DNA of 64,000 nt, from assembly GCA_020736575.1 (NCBI GenBank), contig JAGPYM010000011.1:124001-188000 (forward strand), in the 5' to 3' direction. Positions within the stretch are counted from its first letter, which is position 1. Each line of letters begins with the position of its first letter. This DNA comes from Thelonectria olida (taxonomy: Eukaryota > Ascomycota > Sordariomycetes > Hypocreales > Nectriaceae). The translations under genes and the position numbers were made by a program. Of this stretch, positions 1 through 11,150 are shown one piece after another. The notes below the pieces were generated by a model. It was not told the origin of the DNA. It ran no database searches and saw only the letters and a program-made list of their open reading frames with translations.

Positions 1-456
1 GCAATGCAAGCTCGATATCGTCACTCCACCATTATCCAAAAAATTATCTAGCTCGCAAGCTATGACCGTGAACAAGGGACCGTAATTGCAAGGCAGCTCA
101 ACTGTCAGTAGATATGCCGATCTGTTCAGTTCCAGGGCGTCTCTAGATCTTTCCGAGATAAAATGATCATAGCCCCGGCTTCTATGACCTCATCGAGGTG
201 TATTGAAATACTAGATATTAAATGCAGTCGTCACAGACATGCATCGAATGTTTTTGGCTATGCTGAATGATTAATGAATTCAATCATATATGAGTAGATG
301 AACAAAGGATGACGTCGAAGCGATGCTTTCCAATGCGTATATAAACATGAGAAATTGGACGAGCATTTCGCGACTTCAATGCTTCAATGTGCACATTTCC
401 GATATAGTAACAACTCAGCTGAGTAATTCATTGTTTTCATTGTCTCCATTTTCAAC
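1..456. other. Intergenic, no gene seen
   Basis: AT-rich sequence upstream of the SDR gene. It contains short open frames only, with no coding character, tRNA or repeat that I can recognise. The last 150 bases presumably hold the promoter and 5' leader of the downstream gene. Confidence 0.5.
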
Positions 457-1503
457 ATGCAGTCAGTTCTTCACAACATCGTCGGGCCGACCGAAGTCCA
501 ACCTGATAATCTCGTCGGCCGAACTGGCGTCGTCCTCGGAGGTGCTTCCGGCATCGGATACGAGGTCAGTCGAGCCTTGGCCCACGCCGGATGCAAAGTC
601 ATCATGGTGAGCCGCAAAGAGGAGCACGGCAAGGAAGCCCTTTCCAAGATTAAACAAGAAACGCCGGATGCGGACATCGAATGGAAAGAGTGCGACACTA
701 GTGACCTTAAGCAGGCCAAGGCCGTCTTCTCCGACCTTCGAGAGTCACTCGAGCGTCTCAACTTCTTGGTGCTCTGCGCAGGCATAAATGCGACTCCTTA
801 TGAAACCGATGCCGACGGAATTGAGAGAATCTTTAGTGTCAACTACCTGGGCCAATATTATGCAACCAATTTACTATGGCCGTTGATCCGGAAGACGAGC
901 CTGAGTCCAGGCGTGCTTGCGCCTAGAGTCGTCATCGTGACGAGCGAGCTCCATCGCGCTGCGCCTTCTGATGCCAAGTTTGAAAGCCTGGAAGAGATCA
1001 ATGACCCGGAGCTCGATCCAGCCCAGCGTTACGGCAGGTCGAAGCTCGCACAGATTCTGTTCATCAAATATGGCCTACTGGAGCGCGTCATCAAACCATC
1101 GAGTGACTCGGTTTATGCTCTATCAGTCCACCCTGGCACGGTATGATTCCATTCTTCCCACCATTTCAAGATGTCGGCTGATATTGTTTCAAAGGTCAAC
1201 ACTGGCATCCAACAGCAGTGGAAAGAGGCTTATCCAGGCATCACCGGCAAACTGATCTCGTGGGCTGTGCAATCGGTAGGACGAGATCCCGAGCAAGGCT
1301 CGTACGGCACTTTATGGGCCTTGACCTCGTCAGACGTTTCTGAGAAGCAGCAAAATGGGTATTATTACACTGATCCCGGCAAAGCCGTCAAGGAGAGTGC
1401 GCAGGCATCTGATGCGAAGTTGGGCGAAGCGTTGTGGAAGCTGTCCGAGAAGCTTGTCAGGGACAAAGTTGGCGAGGAGGCCCTGGTAGAGTGGAAGAAT
1501 TGA
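457..1503 (+). CDS. Short-chain dehydrogenase/reductase (SDR)
   Basis: Classical NAD(P)-dependent oxidoreductase of about 330 aa; substrate unknown. Coding runs 457-1140 and 1195-1503 with one 54-nt intron (1141-1194, donor GTATGA, branch GCTGAT, acceptor AAAG). Removing it joins HPGT to VNTGIQQQW in frame, as expected for the SDR HPGxV/T element. The Rossmann motif GGASGIG lies near residues 28-34, LCAGIN is the NAG-type motif, and the catalytic pair is Y192 and K196 (YGRSK). The first ATG of the open frame is used. The layout resembles the WW-oxidoreductase/retinol-dehydrogenase-like fungal SDRs. The gene stands alone. The family is seen in the sequence; the reaction is not predictable. Confidence 0.9.
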
Positions 1504-2082
1504 GAGTTTTTGCAGATTATCTATTCCCACGAGTGTATAACTATTGTTAGGTTTTCAATTCGTTGAAATGAATGCATTACGGAGGCATCATTTCCAACGC
1601 TTTTCATATTTCCATTATTCACCTATGTAGCAGAGACACTGAGGAAGAAACTCTGTGCCTCCATATTTCCCATTCGAACAATAATGGTGGGTGCGAACGG
1701 CTGTCATAATCTCCATAGGTTCTCTCTCATTTTACGAATTCTATGATTCCTTTAGCTCTATAGCGTGATGAACAAGTTGGGACACGGATGGTCATTGATT
1801 GACATTACCGCCCGAGTCACCAGTCTGCTCACCACCAACACAAAGAGGCAGCCAGTAACTGAATAACTAATTTGAAGGACCATTGACTTGCTTCAAAAGA
1901 CTTGGCTGATTGGCTGGTTGGCGCCGAGAACGAACACCCATTGATGGTGGCGGGCAGAGATATATAGCACAACAAGTCTCTTTCGCACCAGACCAACGTC
2001 AGGCCTTATAGTCATCCCGTTCCCTCAATCTCGTCTAAGAGGACAGCCAATTTCTTCTTCTGCCGCAATCATTCAAACTGAA
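1504..2082. other. Intergenic region with TATA-like box
   Basis: 3' region of the SDR gene followed by the promoter of the F-box-like gene. A TATATAGC element at about 1961-1968 sits about 115 nt before the next ATG. I see nothing else. Confidence 0.4.
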
Positions 2083-2740
2083 ATGGAGCTTGAAACTCTA
2101 CCCGCGGAGCTCGTCTCCCAGATCCTGCTCTCCGTCCACTCCCTGCGCGAGCTATACCGCCTCATTTCAGCGTCGCATATCTGCCTCCGGGTCCTTGCTA
2201 GCTTTCCGGAGCAGTTTCTTACTGCAGTGCTGAAGGAATATATTGCAGACACCTCCCTTGGCGATTGCCTCGCAATCATAAACGTCCCTCCTCGGACTGG
2301 CAACAACGAAGAAGAATGGAGGAATGAACAGCTTCCCTACCTAGTTCATGGATCACTACTTCAGCCTGGAGCCCTTTGCATTTACGAGCCGCAAGGAAGA
2401 TCTGGTATCGCTCTCTCGCCTTTATAGACGTTTCCGCCACTTTGAAGACCGATTCGTCCATCTTGCAAAGCTTCTACTCTATTCATCAAACACAAACACA
2501 AACGAGGACATCCCAGCTTATTTACCAAACTCCGAACGCATCCGAGTTTCTCGGGCATTTCTCCGATTCGAGCTCTATTGCAGAGCGTTTCCTAAAAAGA
2601 AATCTCGTTCCTATATCAATCCATCGGCGCCAGGGTCTCGCGCTTGTTTTCGACACGCGTGCAAGCTTGCGCCCCTTGACTTTGAAGATCCCGCCAGCGA
2701 CCCATCCAACAGTCGTTTGGATCTCTTGTGGATAAGGTAA
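2083..2740 (+). pseudogene. Broken F-box-like gene
   Basis: The first frame (2083 to about 2344) starts METELP-style (MELETLPAELVSQILL), a typical N-terminal fungal F-box, and continues with IINVPPR. From about 2345 the matching continuation lies in the next frame, with SLSRLYRRFRHFEDRF and SERIRVSRAFLRFELYC, a segment that follows the F-box in a common fungal family of this type. The two frames can be joined by a 1-nt shift near 2345-2350. An intron 2284-2344 would also restore the frame but needs a poor donor (GTCCCT) and would delete conserved-looking sequence. The frame ends at 2740 well short of the usual family length. I favour a frameshifted, 3'-truncated pseudogene; a sequencing indel is the alternative. 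Confidence 0.5.
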
Positions 2741-3093
2741 GGGAAATGTTTGAAATTTGGGATGGGGAGCGTCGGCTGTCGAGCTCGAGGGGGACGACAA
2801 GTTTTGATCAGAAGACTCACATGCAACGAAGCGGCGATATCTGGTACTTGTTGCATATTTTATTTATTTTTGTTCCATCTTGAAGGATGCTCGATATGAC
2901 AATGCATAAAGTGGTGTCGCTCGGAATGTGAGGCCACTCGCTCCGAGCGTGCTTCCCTTCTCCACTCTCTTCCCTCCTCCTCGTCCTCCGACAAACACTC
3001 TCCGGAACGCGGCAGCATGAATCCGACGTCGACAATTCCGAGTCTTTCGTGTCCGTACGCGTGCGTTTCGTCTCATCCAACTCCAGATCCATC
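2741..3093. other. Intergenic, no gene seen
   Basis: Short region between the broken F-box gene and the DUF7730-type gene. It contains open frames on both strands without coding character. Confidence 0.35.
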
Positions 3094-4676
3094 ATGTCTG
3101 CGACCGCGTACGAGTGGCCGACTCTGTCCATCCGCGATGAGATGGCCGAGTTCTGGGACCGTTTGGCCGAGGCCATCGCCGAGAGTCGGACACGGGGCTT
3201 TATCAGATTCTTGCCCGACCTCGCTTTGGCCGTTCTAGTCACGCTCCTCATGTTGCTATTTCTCACCATATCAAAGCTTTGCGGCGTCACGAACTTTATT
3301 TGGCTGCGCATCGTTCCATGGGGCGCGTACCACAGAGCTCGCCGTGTGCGTAAGCGCCGCGATGACGGCTTCCGCCGCATGTTTCTCAGACGAGCCACTC
3401 ATCCCAAGCCCCGGCATCCTCTCACCCGCCCTGCGTCTCGTCATGCTTCGTCGGCCGAGAAGACAACGGACATGTTCTTCGGTCGCTTACCACCGGAAAT
3501 TCGGTCCTGCATTCAAGTCATGGCATTCGGCGACCGCACCATTCACATGGACTTGCGGTTCGACCACCCGTTTAACCTGGTTGAGAAGCGGCCATATCCA
3601 GCTTGGGCCATCCATGCCAGGATACACTCGCAAACCATAGCAGACAATTCGCACCTGAGAGACTCGCAAGAAATGGGGTGGCGATGGTTCGGATGCGTCT
3701 GTCATCGATATCCCCCAAGGGGGACCTATCTGTCCCTGGGCAGAAGACGCAACCTCCCCTGGGGTCACTTTCGCGAGCCAGACATTGATCTTTGCTTGAA
3801 GGGCTCTGGACTGTGCAACGAGTGGCCGGGAGAGTGGCCGCTGAAATGCCAGATCGGCATCATGGGTTGGCTATTGAGCTGTCGAAACGCGTATGACTCC
3901 CTCTGCATGAAATTCAACAACGAAAACTGACCACATAACTACAGCTACGTGGAGGGAATAGACATCTTGTACAGCACAAACACTATCCACATCGCATCTC
4001 CCGTTCTCCTTCGCAGCATTCAAGACATCATCCCCCAACCAAGGCTCTCCGAGATGACTTCCCTTGAGCTGGTCTGGAAGCCTAAGGAGATACCCCTCAA
4101 CGAGGGCTTCATCAGCCAAGATCCGCCAAACTCAACATCTCAGTCCATTAGCACACCCATATTCCCATCACTTATATACCTCCGCATTTCCTTCAAACGC
4201 CTAGTCTATGGCGCTGTCGACGAGTCGACTGGACTCAGTTGGCCGTATGACAGTAAAGCACTGCTCGCCGAAAAGCTTCACAACCACACCTTACCTATGA
4301 TAGACCGCCTTCTCGAGAGAATCGTCCCACCAACCACAGACGTCACTGTTTCGTGCTCGAAATGGGACTGGTATGAAGCGATTGACATGAGGCTCATCGA
4401 GGAGCAAGGAGTCGAGAAGACGAGGCCGCAAAGAGCGGACATTGAAGGACTGAAATGTTGGAGAGAGGTGCCAAGAAAGGAAGACCAAGAATCAGATAAT
4501 CCACGTCGAGGATACTGGATTCATATGCCTATTGAAGATGTGCACCTCGATCAAGGCAGTAAGTATGGTCCAGGTTCATTCTCAAGGACATCTGAGCTAA
4601 CTTGACGAAAGTGGATTACGACTGGCATCGGCATGAGCTGTATAATCTTGGAGAGAAACGGTATCGATATTGCTAA
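3094..4676 (+). CDS. DUF7730-like fungal protein with one membrane helix
   Basis: Predicted 491 aa from three exons: 3094-3890, 3945-4558 and 4612-4676. Intron 1 (54 nt) has donor GTATGA, branch CTGAC and acceptor ACAG, and joins LLSCRNA to YVEGIDILYSTNT. That junction is the hallmark of the DUF7730 family, in which a cysteine-arginine element precedes a conserved YxExIDxLYxxNT stretch. Intron 2 has the perfect donor GTAAGT, branch GCTAAC and acceptor AAAG, leaving a short last exon. A hydrophobic segment (about residues 35-65, LALAVLVTLLMLLFLTI) suggests an N-terminal anchor. An LPPEIR element begins the conserved domain. Function is unknown; DUF7730 proteins are related in layout to F-box proteins, and the flanking genes are F-box-like. 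The first in-frame ATG is 3094. Confidence 0.75.
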
Positions 4677-5023
4677 CCGTTTTCTCTCTTTCATACGCAA
4701 TGGATCTCGTCGATGTTCATTTCGGTTGTTCGTGGTCAGTTCAACTCTACCAAACCTGTCCAACGTTCGCGTCGGACCTCGTGTTCAAGTAACGCATGAG
4801 TTACAAAGTAATACGGCACTCCCTTGGTGCTGCGCCTCCGCCGCGTCTTAATCCATGTCCCGATGCCTCAAATCGATGAGCCAGTGAGCGTCAAGAGTCA
4901 TTTGACTAAGCAGTCAGCACCAGGTAGCAATCATGCTGTTGGGCATTAATATCGCCATATCGTGCGACTCAAGCGATGTACAAAACCTCACTTGATTGAA
5001 TTTATCACTTACTCGAAGCAAAA
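4677..5023. other. Intergenic, no gene seen
   Basis: Spacer between two same-strand genes. It would contain the promoter of the F-box gene. I recognise no specific element. Confidence 0.4.
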
Positions 5024-6409
5024 ATGGTTGGACTTCTCAATCTTCCTGGAGAGATTCTCTCTGAAATCGTTCGTTGCCTCTGTCATCATTGTTACCCCGG
5101 GGAACGATGCGACAAGCCTGGGGTTGCACGCTATGTGCCTGACCACGCATCAATACGCTCCATCTCGAAAACATGCAAAGTTCTCCAAGCCGTCAGTCAG
5201 CCTATTGCCTACCACTCGGTCTGTGTTGGGCAGGATAAATGTGTCTTGTTGATTCGCCTTCTTGCTCAACGCCCCGACCTGGCTCGGTCAGTGCGACAGA
5301 TGAACCTCAACGGTGTTCATGGGGATGAGCCCGAGGTGTCCAGAGGAAAATGCAAGACCGTCCTCACGCCCGACGACATAATTTTTCTCGGTCGCCTTAT
5401 GGAGGAATTGCCAATAAACACCGATGGAAAGCCTGACCGAATTTCACCAAGATGGCACATGGAGATGGTCGGCAAGCCATCTAAAGTGCCTAGAGTGCCT
5501 GCTCCTCTGGGACATGTCGACAACCGTCCCATTTACGTTCTAGCTGCGTTGACACTTTCACTCATACCTAATGTCGAATCATTCGCCTACGCCCAGTATG
5601 ATCAACGACCATTCATCTCTTGTGGATCAGGTTCATTAGGTGGCCTCACCGAACTCTTGTGGGTGAATACTAGTTGGGGCGACGGCCCTGAGCTGAGAGA
5701 TGTCATGGCCGCTGCTCCGAAGCTGAAGCACTTGTATGGTGACGGCGGTTTCAGTGTCCACAGCAACCTAAACTGTTCCCAGCTGAAGACGCTTGAGCTT
5801 GAGTGTGCTGGGTTGGATGGCGAGGGACTCCGCGACTTTGTACAGAAAATCGACGGGCTGGAATCCTTCTCTTACCGGTTCAACTCGACAGTACCAGGTC
5901 CGGGATTCGCTAAGCCTCGCCATGTATACGAGGCATTGATCAGCGCGAGAGACACCCTTACTACTCTCAACCTATCGTTTACAAGCTCAAAGAGACAAAT
6001 GTGCATACTCCCCCCGCATCTTCACATTCAAACCCTCCAAGACCTGTCAGCTCTCGAAAGAGTCCACCTCTCTGATGCTGTCATTTTTTGGGGCCGTGGG
6101 GACGAGCACACGGGTACGAGGGGTCCTTATCGTCTTACACAGGCACTGCCGCCATCCATCCGGGAGTTCAGCCTCGACCTTCCAATCGCGAGCCAGTCGG
6201 GCTTTCGACGCAGTGCCGAGTTGTATGATGAGCCGTACCCTCACCTGTTCCATCTCGCAGAATCGATCCCGGAGCAGTTTCCTAACCTAACGGTAGTGAG
6301 GATCCAAAAGGTCATTGACACGATGGCGGAGAGATTGGAGATTGCTTTCAGCCAGAGAGGGGTGGCAATAACGGTGCAGAAGAAGAGTGACCGTACTACC
6401 TCGTGGTGA
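5024..6409 (+). CDS. F-box protein (fungal, intronless)
   Basis: Single-exon protein of 461 aa. The N-terminus (LLNLPGEILSEIVRCL) fits an F-box, the SKP1-binding element of SCF ubiquitin ligases. The remainder has leucine-rich, irregularly spaced segments (LTELLWVNTSW, LKTLELECAGL, LTTLNLSF, LERVHLSDA) resembling the degenerate LRR-like region of many fungal F-box proteins. That region would select the substrate, which is unknown. No transmembrane segment. It is the third F-box/DUF7730-type gene in a row on this strand. A role as a substrate adaptor is inferred from the family. Confidence 0.75.
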   Translation: MVGLLNLPGEILSEIVRCLCHHCYPGERCDKPGVARYVPDHASIRSISKTCKVLQAVSQPIAYHSVCVGQDKCVLLIRLLAQRPDLARSVRQMNLNGVHGDEPEVSRGKCKTVLTPDDIIFLGRLMEELPINTDGKPDRISPRWHMEMVGKPSKVPRVPAPLGHVDNRPIYVLAALTLSLIPNVESFAYAQYDQRPFISCGSGSLGGLTELLWVNTSWGDGPELRDVMAAAPKLKHLYGDGGFSVHSNLNCSQLKTLELECAGLDGEGLRDFVQKIDGLESFSYRFNSTVPGPGFAKPRHVYEALISARDTLTTLNLSFTSSKRQMCILPPHLHIQTLQDLSALERVHLSDAVIFWGRGDEHTGTRGPYRLTQALPPSIREFSLDLPIASQSGFRRSAELYDEPYPHLFHLAESIPEQFPNLTVVRIQKVIDTMAERLEIAFSQRGVAITVQKKSDRTTSW

Positions 6410-6808
6410 GAACCAGAGTCAGATTCACAAAGGAGGATCTCGCCACAGGCAGGTAATAATATATCAGCAGCAGTTGCCTCGACTTCTGGCACATACGACC
6501 ATAGCTCGTCGAAAATACAGGGTCCCGTCTGCTCCCCCTCGGTCAACCGGCGAAGCGCTGGATTAGTAGTTGGGTCGGTGACGACCAGCGAATACCCGGT
6601 GTTGTATGTATCTTTTTGGCTTTATCACATTTATTTTTGCATCATATTGCAATAGTATTATCTCGCTCGCGTCAATGGGCCACAGTTCTGACCTGCAACG
6701 CATCATTGATGCTGATCAGATACGCAATTAATGTAACATTATAGGCAGATGTCTCTGTACTGGGAGATCTCCTAACCCTCTCGTCTACGTTCCGGTCAAG
6801 TGTCTTCC
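6410..6808. other. Convergent 3' intergenic region
   Basis: Lies between the ends of the F-box gene (+) and the DHA2 transporter (-). It should contain both 3' UTRs. No gene seen. Confidence 0.4.
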
Positions 6809-8932
6809 TCATGTCTCAATTGGGCTGTTCTTAGAACTCTCAGATACTCGTCGCGGGATCCTCTCCCACAGAAGCAGCGAGCAGAGCAAGGAGACGCCAG
6901 AAAGCGCGGTCAACAAAACAAATTGTTTGTGGTAGCCCTCCGCGAACGCATTTCTCACGGCTGTTTGCTGGGCAGGAGTGAGTAGCTCGATCGAGGAGAG
7001 CGATTCTGAGATGGCGTGTAACTCGCGAGGAGACAGGAGATCGGTGAGCTGGCTCTGGACGTGATTGTTCAGAATGGTAGCGCTAAGATAACCGAGGTTA
7101 ACAAATTGGTGGGATACAGCTGATTAGGGTCCTGATGTAGATGTTGCATACCAGATAGCGAGCGAGATGGTTCCTCCAAGGGTTCGCAGTTGGGTCAGGG
7201 CGCCCATGATGACGGCTTTGTTGTTCGATGGCGTTAGTTTAAGAATGAGGATTCGAGCAGTGAGCACCATGAACTTACGGGCGTCCTTCTCGTCAGTCAC
7301 TAGTGGCACGAGAGTCAAGACAGTGCTAGCCGTCATGCCAAAACCGACACCCATTATTGTCTCGAATCCGTATTGTCGAACTGGGAATGCACCCGAGGCA
7401 TCAGCTGGCAGTGAACAAGCCAATCCCACTCCGATCGTTTGCATCACGGAGCCAGCAAGAATGATGTAGAATGGCGGAATGTTTAGGTTGGACGTCATGA
7501 ATCCAGAGGCTGCAGTGGCAACGGGAGAAGAGAGCAGTAACGGCAACAAGATTATGCCTGCTTTCTGAGGGGAGTATGCGTGAATGGCTTGGGCACTTTG
7601 GGGAATGTTGACGACAATGGCCATGAATGGGAAGCCGATGAAGAAGGTAGAACTAATGCTGGTGTCAGTAACATCACGCAACACTCGCACAATGTTTCCG
7701 GGGGCATACAGGAGCATGGCGGGAGTCATGCGGTTCTTAATGAGCCGGAGCGGGAACACGGGGTCTTTGGGCCACGGAGTGGCTTCCCAGACCATGAATA
7801 AAATCCCCGCCACCAGAGCGATGACAATTATCGAGATAAAGGGAGCGCTGTTCCAGGCAAATCGAGTTCCGGCCGACTCGAAAGCAAAGATGATGAGGAC
7901 CGAGGAGGCGAGCAAGAGAAAGACGCCGACTATGTCCACCCTGCGCAGGTTCTCGAAGGCGACCTTGCTTCGAAGATGGCTGAGAAAGGTTGAGTCGGGA
8001 GGGTTCCGAGTTGAATTCGGTAAGAGGAATGCAAGCAGGGCGAATGCGACCAAGCCTACTGGGCCACTGTTGGTTCTCACGGTTAGTGTTTTGCGTATGA
8101 AGGTGGCCTCACAGTTGAATGTTCGTACTTGAGGAAGAATACCCAACGCCAGCTACTTCCGTGGTTGCTGATGACGCCGCCTAGCACTGGGCCGAGGACG
8201 CTCGCGAGGGCAAAGACAGTTGATATGATGGCGATGTACTTGCCAAACTCGGCTTTGGGAACGAGTGATGGGGCGATGGTCAGGGTCATGGAGTAGATCC
8301 CAGAAGCCCCCATGCCTTGGAAGGCTCGGAACACGATTCTGTTTGAGCACGTGTGAGAGAGATGAGGCTCGATGGAGGACGTGGAACTTACAGCTCGACA
8401 ATGTCGGTGGAAGCGCCGCAGAGAAGAGAGAACAGCACAAAGATGGCTAGGCCGAGCAGATACATGGTCTTGCGGCCAAAGACATCGCCGACTTTTGCAT
8501 AGATGACCATGAAGCCTTGGGCGCGTTAGAAGACGTTGAGTCACAAGTCTCATACTGACTGACATACCAGTGTAGCTAACGAGATACGCGGTAACAACCC
8601 AGTCGCGGAGGTGAAAGCCACTGACAGCGTTGGTGATGGATACCAGCGAAGTGCTTACAATGGTGGTTTCGAGGGTGGATAAGAAGAGGGCGAGCCAGAT
8701 TCTGCGAGAGACGAGGGTATGATATTAGTTTGAGAGGAAGCGAAGAGGAGGAAGCAGCTTACCCTGCTGTGAGTAGATGTTTCCTCCAGCCCGTCATCAG
8801 AGTACTAGGGGCCTCTGCAGCTGGCTGAGAGTCCACACCATCGGGCTCTGTTGTTGCAATTGCGCCTCCAGACGTCTCTGGGGGCGGACATGGCTGCTCT
8901 TCTGGCCCAAGGTTGACCTTTTCAGAAGCCAT
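6809..8932 (-). CDS. MFS drug:H+ antiporter (DHA2 family)
   Basis: Predicted 568-aa plasma-membrane multidrug/toxin efflux pump with eight exons: 8763-8932, 8568-8701, 8392-8515, 8129-8338, 7710-8066, 7279-7652, 7152-7215 and 6809-7082. All seven introns are GT-AG and keep phase. The 57-nt intron 7653-7709 has branch CTGAC and restores MLLSTFFIGFPFMA. DHA2 signatures are WLALFLSTLETTIVSTSL in helix 1, motif A GDVFGRK near residues 111-117, the antiporter motif C in SVLGPVLGGVI, FFLNGPVGL after helix 6, and APVIMGALTQLRTLGGT with ICATILNNHV in the C-half. The hydrophilic N-tail starts at the first ATG (8932). Substrate cannot be read from the sequence. Confidence 0.9.
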
Positions 8933-9219
8933 CGTGTCGCAACTTGAGGGAAATAGCTGACAAACAAACAATGCTCGAGTTCAAAACGAATCGGCGGGAA
9001 TAAACGTCGAAGCCATGGAATCCTTCGACCCAGATGCCAGGTGGTCTTTAGCGCTCAATACGGCAGCCTGGCAGGGATGGCTGAGCGTAGAGAGAAGCAG
9101 ACCTCTCGTCTTTGTAACCCGGCCAATGAAACCGATGAGACCTGGTTAAATTCAACCAAATAGAGCAATTTGCAGACCGCCAACTCCCAGCATTCCCAGA
9201 GACTATCCGGCCTCAATGG

Positions 9220-11150
9220 CTACTCCAAAGCCCCCTGGTCAGCGAGCAGCTCATATTCGCATCGCACCGCCCGCTTCCACCTCCTGCGCCGATATACCAT
9301 GGCCGCTATCAGCAAAGTAAACAAAAAGCCAAGTATCGTCGCCGTTGATGTCGCAATCGCAATCGCCATTGGTGTCGTCCACTCCTCGTCGAAGTCGCAG
9401 TCAACCTCGTCCGAAACACCGAGAACTCTCCCTTCGCCATCTAGCGCGACGACTCTGATGATGGAATATCGCTTCCCTGTCGGCGGGTTGAGTTCCGTCT
9501 CGAACCCGTACTTGAAGGTTTGGGAAATCACCTGAAAATCGTCCTCTTCTCCCTCGTCGTCCGTCCCCTCCAGTTGCCACTTGGCCACTTCGGTTGCGCC
9601 ATTCCAACTCACGTATATGCTGCCGTCGACAGCAGCGGCACTGGGCCATGTGGTCGGCTTGCCAACCCAAGAGTGGCGGAATGCTCGATACGATGTCACC
9701 GGCCCGAATGAGAAGAAGACCGAGGCGCCGAATCTCGCGTCGCACAACACCTCTCCCTCGGGGCTGAACTCGGTGAATGCCGCGCTTCTGCCCCATCCGA
9801 CAAAGACATTTCCAGTGCCGTCCAGTATCTGTACGTTTCCTTGCGACAGCGATGTCATTTGCTGCGGATGGTAGTAGGACGCTCGTAACACAGCAGTGCG
9901 ACTGTCCACGTCGACGTCGACAACCATGCCCCTGCTTTCCGACGGACCCTCGATGGTTGACGCGCCCCTGTTGTCAAACAACGAGATGCTTTGCGTATCG
10001 TTGTGCCAGCGAGCGTGATGCTGCCAAGAGAAGTTGGTTGCTGCCCCCTCCGATAGGTCCTGGAATTCGTTGTCTTGCCCGCCCAGGTTCCACAAGATGT
10101 CCCCTGTTTGGCCGTCAACGCAGCTGATTGTGTGCGTGTTCCGCCCGGAAAGAAGATAGTTGCCCTCTTCATCCTTCTCGATGCTGTTGAGGTGGTAGTA
10201 GTCAAACGCGGAATCTGCATGGCGCCCACACCCGTTGAATGCCGAGTCGGGATCCTCTCGACAGGATGTTGAGACCCAGAACGTCTTGTTTATCGGAACA
10301 TGCGAAGAGGCCGACCACTCAAAGAGAACTTCGCCCGTGCTGATTGAAACCTCCTGGAAGATGCTGTCGAGCAAGTAGCCTTTGGAAGGGCCTCCGATGG
10401 AGCTGAGGTCGGCGGCAATGGGCTCGTATATGGTTATCAAGGCTGTGTTGTCGGCCGTGATTTCAAACTCATGCATGTCTCCGGTATCGTAGTCGCCGCC
10501 AGGAAAGATCTCATGCCGAACGGTATATGTGTTGTCCATCTATTCGAGTTAGTTACCGTCGGTAAGATGCTTTCTATCCTCGGGTGTCTTGCCATGAACC
10601 ACGAGCCTTGTTTACGGCCTTCCATTACTGTCCCAGCCCAAAACGTCAGGTATTTTTCACCGTAGTATTCCTGCACCCTCAAGTCTTGGATTTCACCACC
10701 ACCTTCCACTGTCTGCCGCCACACAAGATCTCCCTCGGCATCGAGAATGAGACCGCCGGGTTCTTCCACTAGGGGCCCTCGAGGTGCAAGGAAGATGTGT
10801 TCTTGACTGCATCGCGAGTCTTGCTGGAGGAACTCAATGTCTGGCACTGAATGGGCAAAGGATTGGTACTCCGTTGTTGGTGCAAGCCCGTAAAACCCCA
10901 AGTCGTACCACGTCAAGTCACTCCTCCAGTGCAGGCGGGCGGCGAGGTCTATGCAGATGAGGCCGAGATAGATGGTGGCTGCCGCGCATAACGTAAGAAC
11001 GGCGGCAATCCACCATCGCAATGCTGGGACGCTGAGACGTGGAAGCAGAAACCGAAAGGCATTGAGGAAAGCCAGGGTGTGTTGGCCATATGAGATGGTT
11101 TGGGCGTTCAGGCGCATTGTATTAGCTAGCCAGCCAGCTGCCAGGCACAT
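9220..11150 (-). CDS. Arylsulfotransferase-family membrane protein (Arylsulfotran_2)
   Basis: Predicted 625 aa in two exons, 10593-11150 and 9220-10539. The frames join only by a 53-nt intron with a GC donor (GCAAGA), branch TAACTAAC and acceptor ATAG, giving GSWFM then MDNTYTVRH. The central region carries beta-propeller-like repeats of the fungal ASST family: VDGQTGDILWNLGG, SWQHHARWHND, SLFDNRGAST, GNVFVGWGRSAAFTEFS. A hydrophobic helix near residues 47-70 and another before the C-terminal RRRRWKR tail suggest an anchored protein with a luminal or extracellular domain. Family members in bacteria transfer sulfate between phenols; the fungal ones are largely uncharacterised, so catalysis is only inferred. 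A second ATG (11117) is a possible start. Confidence 0.85.
10540..10592 (-). other. GC-AG intron in the arylsulfotransferase gene
   Basis: Read on the minus strand the intron begins GCAAGA and ends AATAG, with a TAACTAAC branch-like sequence about 10 nt from the acceptor. No GT donor in this stretch gives an open frame of intron-like length. Confidence 0.6.

Noticed and set aside
2284..2344. Intron in the first F-box-like gene
   Set aside because: It keeps the frame and has a good acceptor, but the donor GTCCCT is poor and it would remove coding-looking sequence; a frameshift explains the data better.
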